Assembly (NCBI RefSeq): GCF_027213945.1
Contig: NZ_JAPWGW010000001.1
Location: 186,001 to 250,000 of the forward strand
DNA: 64,000 nucleotides
Source: Henriciella marina
GTDB taxonomy: Bacteria; Pseudomonadota; Alphaproteobacteria; Caulobacterales; Hyphomonadaceae
Direction: 5' to 3'
The position numbers were made by a program, and so were the translations under genes. Shown here in pieces: positions 52,299 through 61,126 of the stretch; the stretch's first letter is position 1; each line of letters begins with the position of its first letter. Below the pieces are notes generated by a model. That model made no database searches. It had not been told where the DNA came from and saw nothing but the letters and a program-made list of their open reading frames with translations.

Positions 52299-53665
52299 TT
52301 CAGCATCGTCTGGTCGATTTCAGCCGTCGTATTGTCTTCGGCGCGGAAGACCTCCTCATCGAGCTCGCCTTCCCACTTTGCCACCAGCGTGGCGACGGCA
52401 AGATCGCCTGTAATGTTGGTCACTGTCCGCATCATGTCGAGCAGGCGGTCGAAGGCAAAGAGCGGCGCGAGAATGACGAACATCTGGTCCGGCGTCGCCC
52501 CGACAACGCCAAGCGTCGTCGTTGCAAGGAAAAGGCTGACCGATGGAATGCCAGCCGTGCCGATCGAGACCAGCGTCGCCATCACCGCCACGGTGAAGTA
52601 CATGCCGATGGATACATCGATCCCGAGCGCCTGCGCAGCAAAGAGCGCGATCAGGCCCTGGTAGAGCGCGGTCCCGTCCATATTGATCGTCGACCCAAGC
52701 GGCAGCACCGATGAGGCAACAGGTTTACCGACACCGAGGTTCTTCTCGGCGACACTCAACGTCACCGGCAGGGTCGCACTGGAGGATGAGGTGGAGAAAG
52801 CAACCAGCTGCGCATCTGTAATCCCGCGAAAGAACGGGATCAGCGGCAGCTTGCCAACGACCTTGATCAGGAAACCATGCGTCAGAAGCATGTGCAGGGC
52901 GCAGGCGATATAGAGCGCGAGCGTCATCAGCGCGAGCGAAGAGACCACGCTGAAGCCCTGATCCGCCATCACCCACGCCATGAGCGCGGCAACACCGAAA
53001 GGTGCCGTTTCCATGACAATCAGGGTCAGTTTCAGGATGGCTTCTGCGCCCGCATCGAAGACCTTTGCGACAGGCCGTCCAGCCTCACCCGCCATCAGGA
53101 TGCCGATGCCGAACATGATCGCAAAGAAGATGATCGGCAGCACATCGCCCGCCGCCATCGAGGCGACGATGTTCGTCGGAACGATGGAGAGGATGGTGCG
53201 CATGATCGACTCGTAGACACCGACAGTTTCAAGCGCGCCGCCGCCCTCAAGCCGCTCCTGCGTCTGGGCAATCTGCTCTGGCGAAATGGAGGAAAGATCA
53301 TACCCAGCGCCCGGCTGGAAGATCGTGCCCATGAGTAGACCAAGCGTCACTGCGACCAAGGTCGTAAACATGTAGATGCCAATGGCACGCCCACCAAGGC
53401 TGCCAAGCTTCTTCGGGTCGCCGAGCGCCAGCACGCCGGACACAAGCGTCAGGAAGATAAGCGGGACGACCAGCATGCGGATCAGATTGAGGAAGAGATC
53501 GCCCAGCGGCTTGAAGATCGCAGCGATTTCTCTCGACTGCGCGATACCGTCCTCTGTGCCCATGGAGGAGATCATGCCGTAACGGACCGCCGCGCCGATC
53601 GTGAGGCCAATGGCAAGGCCGATCATTACGCGTTTCCAGAGATCAATCCGAAACCAGGCTTTCAT
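52295..53665 (-). CDS. Dicarboxylate/amino acid:cation symporter (DAACS family)
   Basis: The 456-residue transporter has eight helices and two hairpins, with 'FSTSSSSATLPVTLSVAEKNLGV' (serine-rich HP1), 'SSVLPLGSTINMDGTALYQGL' (NMDGT motif, sodium and substrate site) and 'GTAGIPSVSLFLATTTLGVVG' (HP2). It takes up C4-dicarboxylates or glutamate/aspartate with cations; the exact substrate is open. ATG 53665 follows AGAGGGG. Confidence 0.92.
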   Translation of the reverse strand: MKAWFRIDLWKRVMIGLAIGLTIGAAVRYGMISSMGTEDGIAQSREIAAIFKPLGDLFLNLIRMLVVPLIFLTLVSGVLALGDPKKLGSLGGRAIGIYMFTTLVAVTLGLLMGTIFQPGAGYDLSSISPEQIAQTQERLEGGGALETVGVYESIMRTILSIVPTNIVASMAAGDVLPIIFFAIMFGIGILMAGEAGRPVAKVFDAGAEAILKLTLIVMETAPFGVAALMAWVMADQGFSVVSSLALMTLALYIACALHMLLTHGFLIKVVGKLPLIPFFRGITDAQLVAFSTSSSSATLPVTLSVAEKNLGVGKPVASSVLPLGSTINMDGTALYQGLIALFAAQALGIDVSIGMYFTVAVMATLVSIGTAGIPSVSLFLATTTLGVVGATPDQMFVILAPLFAFDRLLDMMRTVTNITGDLAVATLVAKWEGELDEEVFRAEDNTTAEIDQTMLN

Positions 53666-53794
53666 GGGCAGGCCCCTCTTCCTCAACAGCAGGCGGCAAC
53701 CCTAGACCGCGCCGATACGGAAGCAAAGCCCGGTTTCGAGGAGACAGCACTTGCCCGTTTCAAGCCTGTCCAATTGGCGCTACAAGCACGCGAC

Positions 53795-55603
53795 ATGACT
53801 TGGATTGATCGCCTTTCGACCGGCTGGAAAGCCTGGCTTATCCTGTTCGCGCTGACCATGACGGCGGCTGCGCCGGGTGTCTTCAACCTGCCCGCACTCG
53901 ACCGCGACGAGAGCCGCTTCGCACAGGCCTCGAAACAGTATCTTGAGACCGGCGATTATATCGCGATCCGCTATCAGGATGAGTTCCGCAACAAGAAACC
54001 TGCGGGCATCCACTGGCTCCAGGCAGGGTCGACCGCCGCGTTCGGTGAGGGCGAAAATCTTGATGTCTGGACCTATCGCGTGCCGAGCTGGATCGGTGCT
54101 GGCCTTGCGGTGCTGGCTTGTTTCTGGGCGGGGATCCCCGCCATTGGCAGGCGCGCTGCCTTCATGGGCTCTGCGCTCTTTGGCTCCAGCCTGCTGCTGA
54201 CCTCAGAGGCGCACATCTCAAAGACGGACGGCGTCCTGGTCTTCCTGATCACGCTGGCGATGGGCTGTCTCATCCGGCTCTATCTCAGGAAGGACAATGA
54301 CAAGCGACTGGCGCTCGCCTTCTGGATTATCCATGGCGCCGGCTTCCTCATCAAAGGCCCTGTCATCTCGCTTGTGGCGGGTATGGCGATCCTCGTTCTC
54401 TGGCTCTGGGACAGGCGCGACTATCAGTGGATGAAGTCGCTGGCCTGGTGGCCGGGGCCGCTGATCAGCGTGCTCATGGTTTTGCCATGGCTGATCATGA
54501 TCCAGATCGCGACGCAGGGCACCTATGTCGAAGGCGCTGTCGGCAAGGATTTGAAGGACAAGCTGGTCTCGGCATCCGAAGGGCATGGCGGCCTGCCGGG
54601 CTATCACCTCATGCACCTTCCCGCCTGGTTCTTCCCGGGCATCCTGCTTTTTATCCCCGCCATCGTTCTCTGCTGGCGTTACCTCCGCCACCGCACGCTT
54701 GAATCCTTTGGCGATGTGGACCGCGACGCGCTGAAATTCATCGTCGCCTGGGCGCTGACCACCTGGCTCTTCTTTGAGCTCCTGCTGACCAAGCTCAGCC
54801 ACTACATCCTGCCCGCCTATCCGGCGTTTGGCCTTCTTTGCGGCTGGGCAGCGGTAAAGCTGATGGACGACATGCGCGCCCCGGTTTCGCGCTATCTCTC
54901 CACCGCGCTCTTCCTGATCGGCGGCGTTGCGCTCGTGCTGTTCACCTCACCGTGGGCGGTCGAACTGCTTCAGGCTGACAAGGCGGGCGATTTCCGCACC
55001 ACAACCGAAGAAACAGTCATGGCGCAGTGGCAGGGCGCAAGCGACTTCCCGCTCTGGCTCTGGGCACCCGGCGCATTGCTCGTCATAGTGGCAGCAGGCG
55101 CAATGATCGCCCGCAAGATCGGAATTGCGATTGCGGGTGGTGTCCTCGCCGCCCTGCTCCTTGGGTGGCAGGCACGGATTTTTGTCCTGCCGACGCAGAC
55201 CTGGATACAGGCAACCGAAACCGGCAAGCTCGCGCTGTCCGAAGTCTGCGGCATCCCCCGCAGCGATTGTGGCGACACGCAAGCGCCGGACCGTGTGCTG
55301 GCGCTGGGCTATGCAGAGCCGTCCTATGTACTCACCCTCGGGACGCAAAATTTGCATCCACCGGAAACCCCAACTGAGTTGCCTGCGGACGATGCAGCCT
55401 ATCCGGTCGTCTACCTCGTCAATTTCGAGGATGAGGGCGCAGCGGCAGATTTCAAGGCTGTGCAGAAATCTGCTGAAGATATGGGACGCTGCGAAACGCA
55501 GTCTGAGCCCTATTACGCGCTTAACTATTCGAATAACGACCCGGTGGCGTTCATTGCGGTGCGGTTCGAGGCGAGCTGCGAAGTCGCTCCTGCCCCGGAA
55601 TAA
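53795..55603 (+). CDS. ArnT-like glycosyltransferase (GT39/GT83, membrane)
   Basis: The 602-residue protein has about 12 helices and the first-loop motif 'LDRDESRFAQASKQYLETGDYIAIRYQDEFRNKKPAGIHWLQ' with the catalytic Asp-Glu of RDE. It moves a sugar from undecaprenyl-phosphate to lipid A or protein in the periplasm; donor and acceptor are unknown. A C-terminal soluble part (about 460-602) follows the helices. ATG 53795 is preferred to TTG 53774. Confidence 0.88.
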   Translation: MTWIDRLSTGWKAWLILFALTMTAAAPGVFNLPALDRDESRFAQASKQYLETGDYIAIRYQDEFRNKKPAGIHWLQAGSTAAFGEGENLDVWTYRVPSWIGAGLAVLACFWAGIPAIGRRAAFMGSALFGSSLLLTSEAHISKTDGVLVFLITLAMGCLIRLYLRKDNDKRLALAFWIIHGAGFLIKGPVISLVAGMAILVLWLWDRRDYQWMKSLAWWPGPLISVLMVLPWLIMIQIATQGTYVEGAVGKDLKDKLVSASEGHGGLPGYHLMHLPAWFFPGILLFIPAIVLCWRYLRHRTLESFGDVDRDALKFIVAWALTTWLFFELLLTKLSHYILPAYPAFGLLCGWAAVKLMDDMRAPVSRYLSTALFLIGGVALVLFTSPWAVELLQADKAGDFRTTTEETVMAQWQGASDFPLWLWAPGALLVIVAAGAMIARKIGIAIAGGVLAALLLGWQARIFVLPTQTWIQATETGKLALSEVCGIPRSDCGDTQAPDRVLALGYAEPSYVLTLGTQNLHPPETPTELPADDAAYPVVYLVNFEDEGAAADFKAVQKSAEDMGRCETQSEPYYALNYSNNDPVAFIAVRFEASCEVAPAPE

Positions 55604-55606
55604 GGC

Positions 55607-55969
55607 TCAACCCTTCTTCTTCGGTCCGGCATAGCCTCTCTTGCGCTCATCGTCGCTGAGGCTCGCCCACCAGTCGGAATAGCTCGACTCCTGCGGTGCC
55701 TTCATCGTCTCGTCCGGCGCGCCATCATCCCACCAGACCGGGCCGCGCTCACCAAGGGCTTCCTTCGCGGCGTTCACCTGCCTGCGGGCAGCTTTCAGCT
55801 TGGCCTCATTATTCTGGACTTCCTTCACCTTGCGGCGCGCCGCCATCAGCCTCGACGTCAGGCCTTTGAGGCCAGCAGGCGTCAGGCGTGGGTCAGAGCG
55901 GCGCCAGAGCTTTCCGGCGGCAACGAAATAGCGCCCATCGGGCGTCTGGGGATAATCCTTGGAAGACAT
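55607..55969 (-). CDS. Conserved hypothetical protein
   Basis: The 120-residue protein starts 'SSKDYPQTPDGRYFVAAGKLWRRSDPRL', then a basic helical stretch 'RLMAARRKVKEVQNNEAKLKAARRQVNAAKEAL' and a Trp-rich end 'GPVWWDDGAPDE' with 'YSDWWASLSDDERKRGYA'. I recall similar unnamed proteins in alphaproteobacteria; function unknown, soluble, possibly nucleic-acid associated from its charge. Tail-to-tail with the glycosyltransferase gene. Confidence 0.75.
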   Translation of the reverse strand: MSSKDYPQTPDGRYFVAAGKLWRRSDPRLTPAGLKGLTSRLMAARRKVKEVQNNEAKLKAARRQVNAAKEALGERGPVWWDDGAPDETMKAPQESSYSDWWASLSDDERKRGYAGPKKKG

Positions 55970-56020
55970 GGATTGGCCAATTGGGCGCGGGAGGCCGATC
56001 CGTCAAGGCGGTCTCAGCCG

Positions 56021-57697
56021 TCAGGACAGCCCTTCGATATTGCCATCCGCATCCAGTCCAATGGACTCAGCGGCCGGCACGCGCGGCAGGCCGGGCATGG
56101 TCATGATCTCTCCGCAAAGGGCGACGACGAAACCTGCGCCCGCCGAAAGACGCACATCGCGAACCGGCAGGACAAAGCCGCTCGGCGCGCCGCGAAGGCC
56201 GGGATCGGCCGAAAAACTGTTCTGCGTTTTCGCCATGCAGACCGGAAGATGGCCATAGCCATCGGCCTCCCACCGCTTCAGCCTCGCATGAACCGACGGA
56301 TCGGCGGAGACGGCGCCTGCACCGTAAATCTCTGTGGCGATCGTTTCGATCTTCTCCATCAGACCAAGCTCGTCGCGGTAGATCGGCGCGAAATTCGCGT
56401 TGCCCGCGTCAGCGAGGGCCGCGACTTTTTCAGCAAGCTCGATCGTGCCTTTGCTGCCGTCAGCCCAATGCCTGCAGACAATCGCTTCGGCGCCTTTGCC
56501 CGCAACGTATGCCCGGATCGCATCAATTTCGGCATCTGTATCGCCGTGGAAATGGTTGATGGCAACAATCACAGGCACGCCGAACTTCCGCATATTGTCG
56601 ATATGGCGGCCGAGATTGGCGCAGCCACGGGTCACGGCTTCGGGGTTCTCAATCGACAGATCCGCCAGCGTCACACCGCCATTCAGCTTGAGCGCCCGGC
56701 ACGTTGCAACAACGACAATGGCGGCGGGCTTAAGGCCAGCCTTGCGGCATTTGATGTTCAGGAATTTCTCTGCGCCGAGATCTGCGCCAAAGCCTGCTTC
56801 GGTAACGACATAATCAGCAAGCTTCAGCGCCGTCTTCGTTGCGATGACCGAGTTGCAGCCATGCGCGATATTGGCGAACGGCCCGCCATGAACGAAGGCG
56901 GGGTTGTTCTCCAGCGTCTGGACGAGATTGGGCTGCAACGCATCGCGCAGGAGCGCCGTCATCGGCCGGTCCGCCTTGATGTCGCGGCAGAAGACCGGTG
57001 AGCGGTCGCGCCGGTAAGCGACGATGATATTGCCGAGACGCTTCTCGAGGTCTGCGAGGTCTTCGGCAAGGCAAAGGATCGCCATGACTTCCGAGGCGGC
57101 CGTAATGTCGAAACCCGCCTCTGCCGGAAAGCCATTGCCCGGACCACCCAGAGAGGTCACGACCGAACGAAGCGCCCGATCATTCACATCGAGGGCCCGG
57201 CGCCAGGCGATGCGGCGGGTATCGATGCCAAGCTCATTTCCCCAGTGGATATGGTTGTCGATCATCGCTGAGAGGAGATTGTGCGCCGCCGTGATGGCAT
57301 GAAAATCGCCCGTGAAATGGAGGTTCATTTCCTCCATCGGCACAACTTGCGCATAGCCACCGCCAGCCGCGCCGCCCTTCATCCCGAAACAGGGGCCGAG
57401 CGAGGCTTCGCGGATACAGATCGCGGCTTTCCTGCCAATGGCATTCAGACCATCGCCAAGGCCAACCGTGGTGGTCGTCTTGCCCTCGCCGGCGGGGGTC
57501 GGATTGATCGCCGTGACGAGGATCAGCTTGCCATCCGGGCGCCCGTCGAGAGAGCGGATAAAGTCCCGCGAGACCTTGGCCTTGTCATGGCCATAGGGGA
57601 TGAGGTCGCCCGGCGGGATGGCGAGCTTTTCGCCGATGTCCTGGATGGGCCGCTTCTTCGCGGCGCGCGCAATCTCGATATCGCTCTTGTGGCTCAT
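56021..57697 (-). CDS. fhs: Formate-tetrahydrofolate ligase
   Basis: The 558-residue enzyme makes 10-formyl-THF from formate, THF and ATP. It has the ATP loop '[18 protein letters not shown]' (about 67-84), '[36 protein letters not shown]', and '[20 protein letters not shown]'. It supports one-carbon metabolism; no folD or purU is adjacent. About average length for the family. Confidence 0.95.
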   Translation of the reverse strand: MSHKSDIEIARAAKKRPIQDIGEKLAIPPGDLIPYGHDKAKVSRDFIRSLDGRPDGKLILVTAINPTPAGEGKTTTTVGLGDGLNAIGRKAAICIREASLGPCFGMKGGAAGGGYAQVVPMEEMNLHFTGDFHAITAAHNLLSAMIDNHIHWGNELGIDTRRIAWRRALDVNDRALRSVVTSLGGPGNGFPAEAGFDITAASEVMAILCLAEDLADLEKRLGNIIVAYRRDRSPVFCRDIKADRPMTALLRDALQPNLVQTLENNPAFVHGGPFANIAHGCNSVIATKTALKLADYVVTEAGFGADLGAEKFLNIKCRKAGLKPAAIVVVATCRALKLNGGVTLADLSIENPEAVTRGCANLGRHIDNMRKFGVPVIVAINHFHGDTDAEIDAIRAYVAGKGAEAIVCRHWADGSKGTIELAEKVAALADAGNANFAPIYRDELGLMEKIETIATEIYGAGAVSADPSVHARLKRWEADGYGHLPVCMAKTQNSFSADPGLRGAPSGFVLPVRDVRLSAGAGFVVALCGEIMTMPGLPRVPAAESIGLDADGNIEGLS

Positions 57698-57821
57698 ACG
57701 CTTTCAAGGCCCTCCCCGGCTCGCGCCTCAGTTAGGGCGCAAGAGGCGCCGCGGCGATGCGCTTGACTGTTTTTGCTCTCCTATCAGAAGCTTCGCCGAG
57801 GGAAAGGGCAGATGCGTGCCG

Positions 57822-58040
57822 CTAGTGCGGTGTCTCCATTTTTGGCCGCGCGCGTCCCATCGTCCAGTTCGACTGGCCGCGTACTTTCGGGTTCGGCGCG
57901 CACCAGATTTCGCCGGTCGCGGTGATCATCGTCACCCAGATGAGATTATGCTCCTGGCCGTAATCAATGACGCCGATGGCAAAGCCGTCCCCCTTGTCGG
58001 TCACCGTCATCGGGATGGGGGGATTGAGCTGGGTAAACAT
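57822..58040 (-). CDS. Small conserved hypothetical protein
   Basis: A 72-residue product, 'MFTQLNPPIPMTVTDKGDGF' at the start, continuing 'AIGVIDYGQEHNLIWVTMI', 'TGEIWCAPNPKVRGQSNWTMGR'. The Pro-rich start and ordered beta pattern look like a real small domain; coding bias agrees. An in-frame ATG at 58091 is possible. Function unknown. Confidence 0.6.
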   Translation of the reverse strand: MFTQLNPPIPMTVTDKGDGFAIGVIDYGQEHNLIWVTMITATGEIWCAPNPKVRGQSNWTMGRARPKMETPH

Positions 58041-58161
58041 GAAATCTCGTGCGTTTTCGTTGAGCAATTCAGGTTCAACACCGCAGCGCACGCTTTGGTT
58101 GCGCCGCCACCGTTGATAGCGCCTGCAACTTAACTTCGATCATGCAGAGGAGCCGCCAGGC

Positions 58162-58629
58162 CTATGAACGCGGCGGATAGATGCCTTGGGTAACCACGCA
58201 GTGTTTGACAGCAAGGTAAGGCGGCATGTTTTCGCCCGTCGTGCTGTCACCCATGACATCGCCGCCGCCCCGATCAACCGGGACCGGATTGTTGGTGGAG
58301 TGGTCTTCCATGCCGCCCGTCTGCCCGATCTGGCGAAGCGAGAGCCCGGCGCCCTGACCTGCCCCGATCATTGTACGGCCGCGCAGGTCCGGCAGGGCGA
58401 ATGTGGTGCGCCCGTCACCGCCATAAATCGTGCCCAGCAGAGAGAAGAGCGCGGTGTTCTGACTGATCGACAATAGCTGTCCATTCGCCTCCAACGTGCC
58501 GCGTGGGCAGAAATTGAAGCCGACCGTGATGATCTCGCCGATATACTCGTCGAGCCCGGCATGGGCGGCAGGTGCAGCGGTCATGGTGAGCGTGGTGAGC
58601 GCGGCGGCGGCGATGGTAGTTTTCAGCAT
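58162..58629 (-). CDS. Secreted phage-tail-collar-domain protein (microcystin-dependent-protein-like)
   Basis: The 155-residue protein has a signal peptide (1 to about 24, ...AHA-GLDEY) before a tail-collar domain: 'YIGEIITVGFNFCPRGTLEANGQLLSISQNTALFSLLGTIYGGDGRTTFALPDLRGR', 'NMPPYLAVKHCVVTQGIYPPRS'. The domain is known in tail fibres and in bacterial MdpB proteins. Most of those lack a signal peptide, so export here is unusual. Start ATG 58629 follows AGAGGGGA. Confidence 0.82.
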   Translation of the reverse strand: MLKTTIAAAALTTLTMTAAPAAHAGLDEYIGEIITVGFNFCPRGTLEANGQLLSISQNTALFSLLGTIYGGDGRTTFALPDLRGRTMIGAGQGAGLSLRQIGQTGGMEDHSTNNPVPVDRGGGDVMGDSTTGENMPPYLAVKHCVVTQGIYPPRS

Positions 58630-58725
58630 GTGTGTCCCCTCTGGTCTGAGCTGGACGAGTTTATGCAGGCTGTACGTCGCCGCAAGGGGAGGGCTCGGAT
58701 TTGCCAACGCTTCATTCAATCGCTC

Positions 58726-58801
58726 ATCCCGGACTTGATCCGGGATCTCAGCCAATTTGGGTACTGAGCCTGCCTCACGAAACCCCGGCCTGCGCCGGGG
58801 T
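58726..58801. repeat. Bipartite double-hairpin repeat, copy 2
   Basis: Hairpin ATCCCGGA/TCCGGGAT (58726-58746), a 35-base spacer, then ACCCCGGC/GCCGGGGT (58782-58801). Same design as the copies at 47933 and 59555. Confidence 0.6.
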
Positions 58802-59337
58802 GAGCGGATAATTTCCTACAAACACCCATTTCGCCACGCGGGGTTTCCCCGCTGGCGGTGCGCTTTTCGTCTCGCCCTGACGTGACAGGGCCGGGCGCGT
58901 CCAGGGTGGACGCTATTGGTAATGCCAGCCTTTCGGCGTGGCTGTAGAGCGTGCGCCATGGACGCGCCCTTGCGAAGGGTGTCGGCCGTTCGGATGTCTC
59001 ACTCCCGGCCCGTCTCGGAAACATTTTCGTACGCAGGACAGCCTGCGCAGCACTGATTACCCCACATGACGCCGACCGCATGGCAGGGGCGTTAAACCCT
59101 GCCGGCAGCACCGGTCACCTTCGCACTCCGCTCAGCCTACATCATTGCTGATGCAAGCGAGCCCTCTCGCTTCAACTTGCACGCGCCGGGGTCTGTACCG
59201 GCACGTGCAGCTCCAACAAGAACCATCTCCACCCGGTCGGTCCGGACCGCCCTGTCTGGTGATGGGAGGCGTGGATTATGGATCAGGTTAGTGGGGGTGG
59301 GGATGAATTTGTTTTGTCCGACAGCCCTGCCTCGCCG
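58802..59337. other. Gene-free intergenic region with many short hairpins
   Basis: No protein with a ribosome site or family could be supported. Short stems include GCGGGG/CCCCGC near 58840 and CCCTG/CAGGG near 58880. The region could hold an RNA gene, but I recognise none. Confidence 0.4.
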
Positions 59338-59428
59338 TCATCCCGGTTTGCGCCCTTGCGCAAGACAGGGACCCAGTTGCTGCGTCGCACTTCGTTTCCT
59401 CTGGGTCCCGGCTCAAGGCCGGGATGAC
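59338..59428. repeat. Long imperfect palindromic repeat, copy 3
   Basis: Outer arms TCATCCCGG (59338-59346) and CCGGGATGA (59419-59427) pair. Inside are GGGACCCAG (59369-59377) and CTGGGTCCC (59401-59409), also complementary. This nested form is a variant of the double-hairpin repeats beside it. Confidence 0.6.
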
Positions 59429-59474
59429 GATCGAGTTGATGGCGCTAAGACAAATTGTGACGGCAGGCGCTGGA

Positions 59475-59504
59475 CCCTCAGACGGGCTTTTTCCCGTCTA
59501 GGGT
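59475..59504. repeat. Hairpin
   Basis: ACCCT-c-AGACGGG (59475-59486, one unpaired C) pairs with CCCGTCT-AGGGT (59493-59504) around a C/T-rich loop. Part of the same palindromic intergenic tract. Confidence 0.5.
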
Positions 59505-59554
59505 GACGCACACCTAGGACACTACCTTGTCAAATAACGCGTTTCAGTCCGAAG

Positions 59555-59645
59555 ATACCTGCGCAAGCAGGTATCCATGGTGGGACCTAGAACTGGAGGC
59601 TTACGGTTTAGTCGGAGCAACGTGGACCCCTGCCTTCGCAGGGGT
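59555..59645. repeat. Bipartite double-hairpin repeat, copy 4
   Basis: Hairpin ATACCTGC/GCAGGTAT (59555-59574), spacer starting CCATGG, then ACCCCTGC/GCAGGGGT (59626-59645). Spacer start and hairpin loops match copy 1 closely. Confidence 0.6.
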
Positions 59646-59701
59646 TGTCGGGATGGTGGTACGAAACCGTTCAGTCCCCAACCAGAGCGAAACCCTAACC
59701 C

Positions 59702-59926
59702 CTAATAATGCGGTGGGGGCCTGTTCACGGGGTCCGCTTGCCCGGCGGCCTGTTCGCTGTCGGCCACCCGTTCGCCGAGCCGCTCGACACGGGCCTCCAG
59801 CCGCTCGATCAGCTTCCATTGCGCCGTGACGGCGGCGTTGAGGTCCTCGATCGTCTGGTCCTGATGGGCGATACGGATTTCAAGCTCATCGAGGCGGGTG
59901 GAGTGGTCTGGCGTGCTGTCGGTCAT
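59702..59926 (-). CDS. slyX: SlyX family protein
   Basis: The 74-residue coiled-coil protein 'LDELEIRIAHQDQTIEDLNAAVTAQWKLIERLEARVERL' ends in PPPHY, the SlyX hallmark. Role unclear; first found beside slyD. Here it stands alone. Confidence 0.9.
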   Translation of the reverse strand: MTDSTPDHSTRLDELEIRIAHQDQTIEDLNAAVTAQWKLIERLEARVERLGERVADSEQAAGQADPVNRPPPHY

Positions 59927-59989
59927 GGGGGCGGGATATAGCGGGCATTTGCGGGAAACAAAGGGTTTGTCTGTGGCCGGGCCGCTTCA

Positions 59990-60430
59990 CTAGTCTGCCT
60001 CCGCCGCCGTCACCGGCCCGGAATTGCTCGAAAGGTTTGTCTTTCGCGCGCGGAAGAAGAACGCCAGGGAGCCGACATAGGCGGCAAGGGTCATGGTCAG
60101 CACCATTTTGGGGATGAAATACATTGGCTCTTCCCCCACCGCGACAGGGCCGAACCAGCCGAGATCACTGTCCGGCAGCTGGCCGCGCTCTGCCAGCAGG
60201 AGGCCGAGGCGGGCAAAGTCACTATAGGACTGGAAGATCTCATTGCAGAAGCCGAGCGCGAACATGGAATAGATGATGAGGGCGATCCACATCATCACGC
60301 GGTCGAGCCGGTGGGCGGCGAGATAGCTGGTCACCAGCATGCCGAAGACCAGCGTCATGTAATTCGCCATCGTGCCATTCCCGACCTGGATGGCCTCATA
60401 GAAGAGATAGGTGAGTTCGTAATTCGTCAT
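59990..60430 (-). CDS. Hypothetical membrane protein
   Basis: The 146-residue product begins 'MTNYELTYLFYEAIQVGNGT' and has four predicted helices, ending in a short polar tail. GGGGGA precedes ATG 60430, which I prefer to the longer frame from 60664. Resembles unnamed small membrane proteins of marine alphaproteobacteria; no function known. Confidence 0.7.
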   Translation of the reverse strand: MTNYELTYLFYEAIQVGNGTMANYMTLVFGMLVTSYLAAHRLDRVMMWIALIIYSMFALGFCNEIFQSYSDFARLGLLLAERGQLPDSDLGWFGPVAVGEEPMYFIPKMVLTMTLAAYVGSLAFFFRARKTNLSSNSGPVTAAEAD

Positions 60431-60650
60431 CCGTGTCCCCCCGCGGCTTGACTGGCCAGCGGGGAGCTTAGGCGCAATTGCGATGCGGGTGAAGCGCGCA
60501 AAGGGCGGGGATGAGGGGCGCAACACTCCGGAAGGCGGAGGCGTTTCAGCGATGCGCTGGTGGTGGGGGAGGAAATCTATGTGTGCGCCAACGGCCAAGT
60601 TGCTTTCGTCAGGTCGTTCGAATAATTTTAATGGCGAGGGGACAGATCCT

Positions 60651-60860
60651 ATGGCCACATACAAGCAGATTCAGGAACATACTCAAAACGAGTATGGCTA
60701 CGTTCCAAAAACATGCTGGATCGCCCACGTGATGAGTGATTATGGCTTAACGCGGCGCACCGCTCCAAATCGACAATCAGCAGACAAGCGCACCAACCCA
60801 TGCCCGCCCAACAAGAGACCGTCGATTGAGCAAACGCTCAAACATTTTGGGATGCTGTGA
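60651..60860 (+). CDS. Conserved 69-residue protein of unknown function
   Basis: The protein starts 'MATYKQIQEHTQNEYGYVPK', continues 'TCWIAHVMSDYGLTRRTAPNR' (two pieces), then 'PCPPNKRPSIEQTLKHFGML'. I remember short bacterial proteins with this 'KTCWIAHVKE...RRAPNR...CPPEKRPAIE-x-x-L-x-HFGM' pattern, often next to accessory genes; their role is not established to my knowledge. GAGGGG precedes ATG 60651. Local GC falls here, marking the edge of an accessory patch. Confidence 0.7.
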   Translation: MATYKQIQEHTQNEYGYVPKTCWIAHVMSDYGLTRRTAPNRQSADKRTNPCPPNKRPSIEQTLKHFGML

Positions 60861-60928
60861 ATCGCTCTTCGGTTGGCGTTCATAAGGTATCAAAAATCGG
60901 CCTTCACAAAGAAGGGGAGCGCGTGTCC

Positions 60929-60997
60929 GATCCTCTTTTTCCAGTCAAGGGCGCGTCGCGTCCGCAGGATTACACCCTTGACTGGAAAAAGAGGATC
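60929..60997. repeat. Perfect 23-bp inverted repeat
   Basis: Arms 60929-60951 and 60975-60997 are exact reverse complements of each other, with a 23-base loop. No T-run follows on either strand. It lies between two convergent accessory genes. Confidence 0.95.
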
Positions 60998-61013
60998 GAA
61001 ACAGGCTGGCTAT

Positions 61014-61042
61014 GGCCAAATGGCAGAAACCGCCATTTGGCC
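61014..61042. repeat. Perfect 11-bp inverted repeat
   Basis: GGCCAAATGGC (61014-61024) and GCCATTTGGCC (61032-61042) pair exactly around a 7-base loop, only 16 bases from the 23-bp palindrome. Confidence 0.93.
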
Positions 61043-61126
61043 TGATTGTACTTGAATCCGCCCATTCGTTGTACCTGATCGGCTTGAAGCTTGGCAGGTA
61101 TATCGGCAACGCCGCAACATCATGGG

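Noticed and set aside
58716-59111. 131-codon minus-strand frame in the repeat-rich region
   Set aside because: Runs through a hairpin repeat, no ribosome site, and composition typical of translated palindromic DNA.
60929-61042. Retron or transposon end
   Set aside because: No reverse transcriptase or transposase gene is nearby and no target duplication is visible.
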